From positions 2,480,001 to 2,544,000 of the forward strand of contig NC_052137.2 of assembly GCF_016086655.4 (NCBI RefSeq): 64,000 bases of DNA, written 5' to 3'. Every line of letters begins with the position of its first letter. The stretch's first letter is position 1. Positions 47,188 through 56,075 of this stretch are shown piece after piece. The position numbers and the translations under genes are program-made. The stretch is from Lepeophtheirus salmonis (lineage: Eukaryota > Arthropoda > Copepoda > Siphonostomatoida > Caligidae). Below the pieces are notes generated by a model, which was not told the DNA's origin, searched no databases, and worked only from the letters and a program-made list of their open reading frames with translations.

Positions 47188-47831
47188 ATCATCATTTTTA
47201 ATTTTATTGATTAATTATTTTATAAAATTTTTAATCAATAAGCAATCAATGAAGTAGTATAATATCCTAATAATAGAGGCCACAACTTATTTTTGATGGC
47301 TGTTTGGCACTGTGAGGAAGAAGTCTTATTAATAAAAATCTTGGGTAGTAGAACTCACCTGTTCTAAAGATAAAATGGTTAGGGATATTCTTAGTTTAAA
47401 GAATAAGTTTTGACTATACTCATTGGTTTTATAACATCACCTGAATAAATTGAATTGATTAAATGATTGGCCAAAACAATATACCAATAGGAAGAAAAAA
47501 ATTGATCTTGCATCTTTTTTCCAAAAATAAATATTTGTCCAGTCGAATCTTCTCTAATCCCTCTTTGTTGTTAAAAGCTGAAATTGCGAATAATCTCCAT
47601 TCCCAATTTGTCGGCTCTCTATAAATTTGAGTAGTTATTAGTCAGTTGCAATGAGAAAGAAATATATCTAGACTACCATTTATTTTTGACTGCAATTTAG
47701 CATTTTGAAAATAACAAGTTTGGACTATTCAATATTAACATAATATTATGTCAGAATAATAATATTCCTAAAAGTAAAATAGAGTTTGAACTGTTGTTTT
47801 TTTTTCAAATGTAAAACCCGTTAATAAGCTT
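47188..47831. other. Spacer inside array B, no gene seen
   Basis: 644 bp between relic and intact tRNA, longer than one unit. Only the last few tens of bases, from about 47805 (AAATGTAAAACCCGTTAATA), match the shared tRNA-unit flank. The rest is unrelated AT-rich DNA, probably an insertion or a decayed unit. Confidence 0.45.
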
Positions 47832-47903
47832 GACTCCGTGGCGCAACGGTAGCGCGTCTGACTCCAGATCAGAAGGCTGCGTGTTCGAATCACGTCGGGG
47901 TCA
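47832..47903 (+). tRNA. tRNA-Trp: tRNA-Trp (anticodon CCA), intact
   Basis: Identical 72-nt tRNA-Trp; all arms pair and the anticodon is CCA. The upstream flank CGTTAATAAGCTT and the downstream AAATATCTAC followed by five T are shared with array A copies in inverse orientation. 390 bp upstream of the next copy. Confidence 0.96.
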
Positions 47904-48221
47904 AAATATCTACTTTTTCTATTTTGATAAATACTTTATCATTTAGAAATGTTACAATATGATTGGAAAATCTCCATTTGTGTTAATCATTCGAAGAAAT
48001 GGTTGTTAATATATTTTTGGAAAGCTTTTAGAGTTTATTTCCTTATACTTAAAAAATATATCCAATCAAAAAAGAAATTTCCAGTTTTTCTTTTTTATGA
48101 TCACGTCGTAAGTTACCTTAAATCCAGATTTATAAAAAAAATGTTAATACTGTTATTACTTTCTGAAATTAATATTTTTTCATTGAATTTTTAGTTCATT
48201 GTAAAACCGGTTAATAAGCTT

Positions 48222-48293
48222 GACTCCGTGGCGCAACGGTAGCGCGTCTGACTCCAGATCAGAAGGCTGCGTGTTCGAATCACGTCGGGGTCA
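48222..48293 (+). tRNA. tRNA-Trp: tRNA-Trp (anticodon CCA), intact
   Basis: Identical 72-nt tRNA-Trp, last of array B. The 5' flank ACCGGTTAATAAGCTT is the shared one. The 3' side TTATATA followed by five T serves as terminator. Downstream sequence departs from the 390-bp unit, so this is the array edge. Confidence 0.96.
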
Positions 48294-48688
48294 TTATATA
48301 TTTTTGATTTATTGATTCTTGATTTTGATGCTTTATGTTATTTTATAATATTCATTATTTTATCAACCATAAATCTCTATTAACCAGTTGTATTGTAGTC
48401 TAATCTGCGGATCAATTGAAAAAGCAATGTTATCAAATAATATAGATAATAATATAATATATTGTTGTGCCCGTTCTTTGTTAGAAATAAAGTCTGCAGT
48501 ACCTTCCAGTTCAGTCTCACTCTATTCCAATTCAGTTCTTTATATCTGTTCTAAATATTGGTGACGTCACGCAACTTTATTTCTTCTTTGTTGAATCAGT
48601 TCTAGCACTTGTACGAATTACCACATCTACCGTGGATATTCACATCGGTTATTTTTTTATATGTATTATTATTTGTATATAAATATAA
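48294..48688. other. No gene recognised
   Basis: AT-rich spacer between array B and the nested transposons. A phrase ATTTTATCAACCATAAAT near 48356-48373 also occurs near 46056-46073, so part of it derives from the second unit type. Confidence 0.4.
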
Positions 48689-48690
48689 TA

Positions 48691-50835
48691 AGTTGGTAAA
48701 AAGTAATTTCGTATTTCCTGCTATTTTTTTAACTAAGTATATGTTGTTCATTATTGGTCTCATTGGATCATAAGATAAGTCGTTGTAAAGGTGTAAGGAT
48801 ATGCTACAAACGTTTTTGTGACAGTATTGCGCTTGGCAGCTTTTGTCGTGCATTATCGTGCGTTGAGTATGGAGGTCTCTAAGGAAGAAATTTGCCAAAT
48901 TTAACGTTTTCCCTACTGGAAAGGGAAAGTTCCCGTTGAAAGTGACAAAATAAATTTACAATACCGGCTGCGCCGAAAAAATCATTACATTTCAATCTAG
49001 AACATTATCAAGATGTTTATCTTCATATGTTTTTTTATTATCAGCAATCAGTTGTAATAGGGTATGTCAATATAATAAAGATAACTATCATGATGTCTTG
49101 GCTACCCTAATTATCGATGTAGACCCCCTTGGCAGCAATGATGGCTTCAAAGTGGCCAAGGAGGACCTTGCACCCATTGTAGATGTAGTCCTCAGATATG
49201 GCATCCTAGTGTTGGTTGACGATGTCTTTGAGGTTTTTGATAGTTGGATGACAGACGGTGCAGACCTTGGACTCAACATGCACCCAAAAAGTGAAGTCCT
49301 ATGAGTTGGTATCTAAAGAGTAGGGGGTCACATTTCCGTTGGCCAGAAAGGCTAATTGTCCTCCAACCACTTCTGGGCATTTTTGGACGTGTGTGCAGGT
49401 GCACCATTTTACTAGAATACCACGTTCATGTCCGGGTAGTTGATCTGGACCCACGGCAACAACTTTTCCTCTAAGGCCTGCACGTATTTGGTCCCTGTGA
49501 GCCTTTACCCGACCTAGAACTTGATGAAATGCCATTTAAGACAACACAACCCAGGGACATGACAAATGCATTGTGTTTTGTGGTAGTGAGATCCCAAAGA
49601 AACTCATCAACCTCTCCAAAAGATAAATACCTGTTATTTTGGAAGTTTTGCAGAAGGTCCACTGACCAAGTCTTCTCATCACTGAAGATGACAACCCGAC
49701 TGGACTTTGCGTTCTTGAGGTAATTCAACAAAGCCTTACAACGTTGGAAATGGATCTCTTTTATGGCTGGTGTTATAAAGGGTCTATCCACTGTTACAAG
49801 GCACTTGCCCCCAGCCTTTTTGATGGTCCTTCGGACGTTTCGGTCCGAAACGCCAAAGTCCTAGGCATACTCCCACATCAACTTCAAAGGGTAGGCCTGG
49901 GCAGCCTCCTTGACTTCTTTAAGATTCAATTTCATTTTTTCAGCCGACCCATGATTCCTGTCTACTGTCTCCTACTACATAATGGCATACCCAGTTTGCC
50001 TGAAGATCCCCAAGTGCTTCACAATCTCCATTGGTTTCTGCTCAGTTTTCAAAAGTGTATTGACTAAAATTCCATGGTCACGTTTAGATGATATTTTTTG
50101 GGCTTCTAAGACACTTAGGAAAATTTAGTTTCTTTGTTTTCATTTTTTGTTTAATTTTAGTATTTGACCAGAAACATTTTGCTGCATTCACAAAAACGTT
50201 GATTTATTTTGCAAAATCAAAGTGAAAAGATTTTTTCACCAAACACCGTACATACAATGCCGATACTATTTCCGTTAATGTTGAACAACAGTCGTTACAG
50301 CGATTTCTGGTACAGTGGAGGTGATTGATTCACCTCGCACTCATAGAATTGTCGTCAAAAATGTCAATAAAATCATAAAAATACAAGATAGACTGTCATG
50401 TTAGCATCGCCCAGAGGCTGAACATCGATCATAAAACCACTTTAATCAATTTGCAGAGGGCTAGATACATCAAGAAACTCGAATAAGAGGAGAGGATTCG
50501 TGTTTCATCAACTCAACGGAAGCCGGCACACATGTTTGATGACGTACCAGAAGCTCTGAGAGCTCTGATGGGAAGTACTGCCACCTGTTCCTGTCTATGG
50601 CCAACGCGCTTGGTGTAGAAATTTGGTCTGAATAGAAGTCTTTGAATATTGTTTTTGCAAGTTTTAGTCCAATAAGAACAAGGGATTTTACGAAAAGGAC
50701 ATTATGAAGTTGGATTCTCGTTGGCTTGAAGTTATCAAACAGAACGGGGCATACTTGGCTTATATCGAATGAATGTAACACTTCATATAAAACATTGAAA
50801 TAAAGTAAAAAATACAACTGTACTTTTTTTCAACC
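48691..50835 (+). mobile_element. Mariner (DD34D) element split by a nested insertion
   Basis: Same family as 15968-16840. The left end AGTTGGTAAAAAGTAATTTC lies after TA (48689-48690). The right end ACTTTTTTTCAACC is followed by TA at 50836-50837. The 5' segment (48691-48963) has the untranslated leader and the transposase start (TATGGAGGTCTCTAAGGAAG). It is interrupted at 48964-50248 by another element. The 3' segment (50251-50835) resumes with ATACAATGCCGATACTATTT, contains the RPV-like linker and worn catalytic parts, and ends GGGGCATACTTGGCTTATAT-type tail. Removing the insert brings the two halves into line with the intact order at 16.0-16.8 kb. Confidence 0.78.
48964..50248 (-). mobile_element. 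Mariner/Tc1 DD37D-like element nested in a mariner
   Basis: Imperfect inverted ends: left CCGGCTGCGCCGAAAAAATC and right, read inward, CGGTGTTTGGTGAAAAAATC, with TA on both sides (48962-48963, 50249-50250). The minus strand from about 50060 to 49100 encodes a transposase. It starts KTEQKPMEIVKHLG and later LNLKEVKEAAQAYPLKLMWE, then DFGVSDRNVRRTIKKAGG (DNA-binding), FQRCKALLNYLKNAKSSRVV and IFSDEKTWSVD (first catalytic Asp). After frame changes come NGAPAHTSKNAQKWLEDN (second catalytic Asp changed to Asn), stops, and FTFWVHVESKV followed by AIIAAKGVYID at the C-terminus. Inactive. It is younger than its mariner host because it cuts it. Confidence 0.78.
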
Positions 50836-50837
50836 TA

Positions 50838-52086
50838 ATATCTAAAGGATATTTTTGTGAGAACACCTCTTCTCCTGATATCATTTTTATATATATATAT
50901 ACCCACATATATAATTAGATGTATATACATATGATAGATGCGGTAACCCGCTTTTATAGGTGTATAAACTATTTATTTGTAAAAACTTTGCGTATTATAA
51001 TACTATAATATGAACAATTCTCTCTTTCAAAGTAAAGAGGTTTTGTGGTTTAAAATGTATCTTTTTGGTGGAAGTGACAAAACCATGATACATTCAACTT
51101 TGGAATCACAGAGCTTTTTCATTTTGACAGGGAGAATATTTAAGATTTGAATAATAAAATGTACAAAGTTCTTAGAAATAAATTTTGTGTACACGTACGA
51201 TAGACTTGGTTACCCGCCTTCCGAGTTAGGTCTAAATCCCCAGAGAATTGGTTCGATTTTTTTCACGTACAATTGCCCGTCATTTACCATAAGTTTCTAT
51301 TCGAATAATACTTTTATATATAAACATGGATTAATTAGTTTCAAAAGTATCAAACATTCCATTTGCAGACATAATAATGAATAGAAAAATATTTTGTTTC
51401 TTTTTTAAATACCCACACAAAGGAATAAGACTTTTGAGTGCAGTTTAAATATAACTTTATATTTTTTAAAAGAGTTATAATTTTAAATTCTTAAATTGAA
51501 TTAACTCATATATATTTTTTTTTATTCTTAGCATAGAATAATGAAATGCTACTAATATGAATAGATTATGTTTTTAAAATAAGGAAATTTTAATGGTATT
51601 TGAAACAGCCCCATAGTCTTATAACTTTATTCAGTGTTGCTCAGCCTACCAAGATATTTAATGTAACAAAAAAGAATTTATCCATCCGTATCCAAAGGCT
51701 ATTTTTTCCATTCAATCTTTAATTCTAATGTGTTTAATCAGATTAGTAAGTAAATTTGTCCACTTTCTTCAAACAAATGAATAAAACATTTTTTATTGCG
51801 GATATCCAAGTACAATGTGAATTATTTTACGCCCAAAGTAAACGATGTTCTTGTTTTAAATTATAGAACAAGGACATTTGGAGCACTTTTTGTTATTGGC
51901 TCCGTTATTTTAAGTCAGTTTAATTCAAACTTGCTACATTTTTACGTAACATATTTATATAGGTTTGCTATTGCTTGAATGTATTAAAAGTTTTAAGAGT
52001 CTATATTTTTTCCAAAAAATGAATTTAAATCAACTTGTCAAATGTGACAACTGTCCCCGTAGCCAGGAACGGTTGAAAAAACATTA
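50838..52086. other. No gene recognised; small repeats
   Basis: A TATA run lies near 50888-50902. The phrase ATGATAGATGCGGTAACCCG (50931-50950) recurs as GATAGACTTGGTTACCCGCC (51199-51218) and as GATAGATGTGGTAACCAGTC (4291-4310), a small dispersed repeat. Nothing coding was recognised. Confidence 0.42.
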
Positions 52087-52088
52087 TA

Positions 52089-52563
52089 AGGGTGCTCTGA
52101 AAGGTTTTCCAACCTAAAGTGAAACTGGCAGCCCTCGTAAATAAAAGTTAATCACATCTATTTAGCATCTATTGGCATTTATTCAGCAAAATTTTACTCT
52201 GTTTGAGTGAGTTGATGTGAGTGTTTTTGTGAAAATAGACAAAATCGATTATTATCTAGCTGTCATTAAATATTTGATTTTACAAATCACTTTTAAATAG
52301 ATTCAAACAATAATAGTAATATATTATGGCTTGTTCTGATAATATTTGATGTACCAAAGTCAATCTAACTCGAAGTAATAGAGCCAAAAACAAACGGTGC
52401 CTAATGAAACAACGACGTGTACTATTTGGATGGATTCCAGAGATGGGAGCATTATTGGATAAATGGATAGAATTACAAGGAAACTGTGTTGAAAAATAGA
52501 AAAAAAAATCAGAACAAATGGCTTGCATCTTTGTTAGGTGGGAAACTATTCATACCACCCTCG
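52089..52563 (+). mobile_element. Short internally deleted mariner (475 bp)
   Basis: Inverted ends: AGGGTGCTCTGAAAGGTTTT...CCAACCTAAAG on the left, and on the right, read inward, CGAGGGTGGTATGAATAGTT...TCCCACCTAACAAAG, both beside TA (52087-52088, 52564-52565). Just inside the left leader a transposase start reads DKIDYYLAVIKYLI, matching the mariner N-terminus DKIEYRAVIKFF. At the right comes LLDKWIELQGNCVEK and a stop, matching the C-terminus (RWxKCIELQGxYVEK). Nearly all catalytic parts are missing, making it MITE-like. Confidence 0.68.
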
Positions 52564-52565
52564 TA

Positions 52566-53429
52566 AAATATTTAATTTGAGTTAGAAATTAACTAAAAGA
52601 GACTTCATAATAAATAAATAACATAACCTTTTCATGATGTTGAATGATTAAAGTTTAATGTATTACAGAAAATAAAGAAATAATATCAATTATATTATCT
52701 ACCTCAGATCAATACTATGTATCAGAAAAAAATTAAAAAACTTTTTAGAACCCTCCTTCGGCTGAAAAACATGCTCGATGTGAGGTATAATTGTATAAAA
52801 TAACAAACAAACATAACCAAAGCCAGATAAATACCTGTACTTATTGCAAGGGTTGTACCATATTTTATTTGTTCGGTCCAGTCCATCCTTAGGACAGGTC
52901 AATGAGACTCTCAGTACTAGAATGGATTAGTTATGTTATCAAAGACCGAACTTATTTAAGTTTAAGGACTGACATAACATTACTTGTTGCAACTATTTAC
53001 TTTCTACAACGCGTACGCCTTGTAAGTCTCAAATTCTTTATCAATGAGTGAGTTTTTGAATGTGAGTGAAATGATTTCGACTAATTGCAAAATAATTTAT
53101 AATTTAAATGAAAAAAAAAAATGACTGGATTACTATAAAAACAATTATTCTGAAAAAACAAACTACTTTTACCAACAAATAAAGAACTTTTATCCAATAT
53201 CTCGAATAAATATTGACATAAAATACAGTTATTTTTTTCAGAATGATTTACTTTCTATTATTAGGTATCGGCAAAACGTAAATAAAAAAACAGTTTTATT
53301 ATAAGAAAAGAAAAAAAAACCGATTGTTGTTATTGTTTTTTTTCTGTTTGGTTCATTCTTCAATTCCTCTCCTTGAATGATGAATTCCCGCCTACTTCCG
53401 GTGTAATTTTTTAAATCCGTAATAAAATA
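52566..53429. other. No gene recognised
   Basis: AT-rich spacer between two mariner derivatives, with a short A-rich run (53112-53120). Confidence 0.45.
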
Positions 53430-54204
53430 ACAATTTGTCAGAAAGTAAGGTGACTTTTTAAATTTCGCGGGCAAGGTACATTTGGTATGTTCGACTTTTT
53501 TTTAAATTTATTTTATTTAGTACACTTGCCACAATCATATATTTACTGTTGCAACTAAATAATATTTTTAGTTTGTTTGTAAGAGATATCACAGTTAGAA
53601 GTATTAATGTGTCTGGCGAAGAACATGAATCAAATACTTTTCATGAAATTTTGTGTAAAAAATGAAATGAAGCGCTCCAAACCACTTTAAATATTGACAG
53701 TAATGTTCACAAGTGGTACAAACTCTTCCAAAATGGGCAGGAATATGCCAATGACGGGCCTCGCTCTGGATGCCCAAGCACGTCAGCATCGGATGAAAAC
53801 GTTGAAGCAGTGAAGAAAATTATTTTTGGAAACCGTCGAATCACTATCAGAGTAGTTGCTGATCATATTGACATATCGTTTGGATTGTGCCATACAATTG
53901 TTTCGTACGTTTGGGGCATGAGACGAGTTTCAGCAAAGTTCGCTCTGAAACTGCTTAATATTGACCAAAAGAATCCTGGCATGAGCATCGCTTATGAGCT
54001 TTACAACGATTGAGGAGATAAAACCTGCATCGCTGGTAGAGCTCAGGGCTATACCAAAAAGGGCTTATGAAAAGTGCTTCGGGGATTGGAAAAAGAATTG
54101 GCACAAGTGTATTGGACCTGATGGGGATTCCATTGAAAGGGACAACATAAATTAATAGTTTTCCTAAAAATACAAAGTCACATTACTTTTTAACCACAAC
54201 TCTT
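53430..54204 (+). mobile_element. Mariner-like element, internally deleted
   Basis: Inverted ends share AAAGTAA(G/T)GTGACTTT (left at about 53441; right, inverted, about 54170-54190) near TA dinucleotides. The plus strand has the N-terminal half of a SETMAR-type mariner transposase: KWYKLFQNGQEYANDGPRSG, CPSTSASDENVEAVKKIIFG, NRRITIRVVADHIDISFG, then RRVSAKFALKLLNIDQK. The catalytic core is deleted. The C-terminal tail follows in another frame: EIKPASLVELRAIPKRAYEK, then CFGDWKKNWHKCIGPDGD. The exact ends are approximate. Confidence 0.68.
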
Positions 54205-55253
54205 ATATATAGTGTGTCAACATAAAAATAATCCTCCACAAAAATCAAGATAAGGAGAAAATCCAAATATATTTTTTTAATTCATATATGTATACGTATA
54301 CAATATACAAAAAGTTCAATATAATATAAAGTTATTTGAGTCAGTTTTAGGCTTTGTGTTCAAATTTGTTGGATAAGTTAAAATAACTAATAAATTTCCA
54401 GAAAAAAAATATATAGAAGTAAAATTTTAAGCAACATGCAGCAAGAATAATTTTTAGAATTAAAAGGTAATTATTTTGTTTTATATGAAGTAATAGTTTG
54501 TTAAAAAAATTCGTTTTTCGAAAAATGACATTTTAAGGCCACCATGCAAAATTTCAGCTAAATCTATTGATTAGTTTACTGTGATTCTTGAATACCCACA
54601 TAAATACATTCTCATTTAATAAATAAGTAATTAATAACAACAAGAGTAAATTTGCCCGTCGTTGTCGGGATATTAAGAAATTGAAACTAGTTCTGAGCTC
54701 TTTTGCTTTTTTTTAAAGGAGATTACATGCCTTAAAGAAGAAAAAATATACTAGTTGAACTATTGTTCGCTCAGCTATCATATTATTGTCAAAAATCCTT
54801 TGTCTTACCTACGAGTTTTCTCTCTTTCATTTTTTCTTTAAGCTTTGTAATCTCCTTTCAAACAAAAATGTACAAAGATACAGACCAACATGCAGCAAGA
54901 ATAATTCATCATACTTAACGCCCTTTATTTTTGTAATATGAAGTAGTCGTTTGTTTGTCAAAAAAAATACTTCATAAAAAGTAATTTTAACACCGCCACG
55001 GCCTTAAAGGCTAAAAAAATTATATTACTAAAACCATTTCTTAAGCCTTAGAGACATATATGAAATTTTTAAACGTAATGTATTCATTGGTTTGTTTGTG
55101 ATTCCCAGACACACATTGACATTTGCAATAAATATATAGATAAATAAATAATAATAATTAATAAAAATATATTTTTGTGCAAAATAACTATAATTAAAAT
55201 ACCTAAAGGATATAAATAGCTTTTAACAATATCTTTTTATCATAACCATCATT
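54205..55253. repeat. Dispersed repeat block (copies at 34.2 and 57.9 kb)
   Basis: Near 54328-54380 the phrase TATTTGAGTCAGTTTTAGGC and then TTTGTGTTCAAATTTGTTGG matches 34193-34240 (TTTGAGCCAATAATAGACTT, TGTATTCAAATTTGTGGGAT) and 57922-57965. Within the block the phrase AACATGCAGCAAGAATAAT occurs twice, near 54433 and 54889, so it contains an internal duplication of about 455 bp. No coding capacity seen. Confidence 0.42.
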
Positions 55254-55496
55254 TTAAATTAAATTAAAATATGCAATCGCAAATATCAAAATATTAATAA
55301 TCATTTTTGACCAAACTTCCTGAATGGTCCTTCTGCCAAATGTTTGTTCAACAGATTGTCCATCAGTAAAATGTACATTAGATAAATTGTCCTTCGACAA
55401 TGTCTTTAATATGTCTCTTGGCAATGTATCATAGAACACTGTCTTACAACTGCTCCCCCCAATTTCTTTCACTTCGAAAGTTTTGACTCGGATCAT
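55254..55496 (-). CDS. Unclassified 80-codon ORF
   Basis: The minus-strand frame reads MIRVKTFEVKEIGGSSCKTV, later DTLPRDILKTLSKDNL, then TDGQSVEQTFGRRTIQEVWS. The composition is balanced and unlike the Phe/Ile/Lys-rich chance frames around it, so it may be an exon or part of an unrecognised element. I recognise no family, no membrane segment and no catalytic motif. There is no support for its start codon beyond being the first ATG, and no splice sites were confirmed. Confidence 0.25.
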   Translation of the reverse strand: MIRVKTFEVKEIGGSSCKTVFYDTLPRDILKTLSKDNLSNVHFTDGQSVEQTFGRRTIQEVWSKMIINILIFAIAYFNLI

Positions 55497-55567
55497 ACAT
55501 TAAATAATTGAAACATAACTTAAGAATAAGTTTGCCATGAATGATGGGCTTTAAGACTCTATCAGAA

Positions 55568-56075
55568 CAGGGGCGTCCACACAATTATATTGTGGGAGAG
55601 GGCTTAGTTTTTGGATTTTTTGGAAAAAAAAAATATTTTGGGGGAAAAAATGAAAAATTCACAGCAGTTGACAAAAAATTATAATTTTAGGAGAAAAAAA
55701 AAATTAAATTTTAAATATGAATTTTCTTGGTAAAAAAATATCAAAAATCCAGAGTTATTTAACAAAAAATTCAAATATTTAATTTAAAAAAAAATTCGAA
55801 TATTAAACTTTTGGGAAATATTTCCAAAGTCCATAGTTTTTCTTTTAAAAAATCAAAAATATATAGTTGTTCTCAAAAAATTAATTTTTTGGGAAAAAAG
55901 TCTCAAATATTAAATTTTTGGAGGAAAATTTTGTTAAATCAATAATTATTCACCCAAAATTAAATTTATTGGGGGAAAAATTAGATAAAATTTCAAATAT
56001 TACATTTTCTAGTAAAATGCAAAAAATTTCTTTTTTGTGGTGTCCTAAACCCTCTCCCCTCCTGAAAAGTGCCTT
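55568..56075. mobile_element. GGCGTC-type MITE with tandem AT-rich inside
   Basis: The left end CAGGGGCGTCCACACAATTA is followed by GGGAGAGGGCTTAG. The right side carries the inverse of that subterminal box (CTAAACCCTCTCCCC, about 56044-56058), so the ends are inverted repeats. The roughly 430-bp inside is a run of diverged copies of a 30-70 bp motif of the form AAATTTTTGGGAAAA...CAAAAATCC. No coding capacity. It is related to 25219-25565 and 12556-12885. Confidence 0.55.

Larger units (their letters stand above)
45919..48293 (+). repeat. tRNA-Trp array B (reverse complement of array A)
   Basis: It holds intact tRNA-Trp at 46162, 47832 and 48222 and relics at 45919, 46742 and 47128. Spacing is 390 bp between 47832 and 48222 and 386 bp between 46742 and 47128. 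The unit between 47832 and 48222 is the reverse complement of the array A unit, with landmarks TATGATTGGAAAATCTCCA, CATTCGAAGAAATGG, TTACCTTAAATCCAGAT, GTTATTACTTTCTGAAA and AAAACCGGTTAATAAGCTT. Units around 46162-47187 have a second, more diverged flank type (TTATTGATTCTTACTTTTGA, CAATCAAATATTC), so the array has at least two unit lineages. Confidence 0.85.

Noticed and set aside
49098..50067. Plus-strand ORFs of 64-107 codons
   Set aside because: Shadows of the minus-strand nested DD37D-like transposase.
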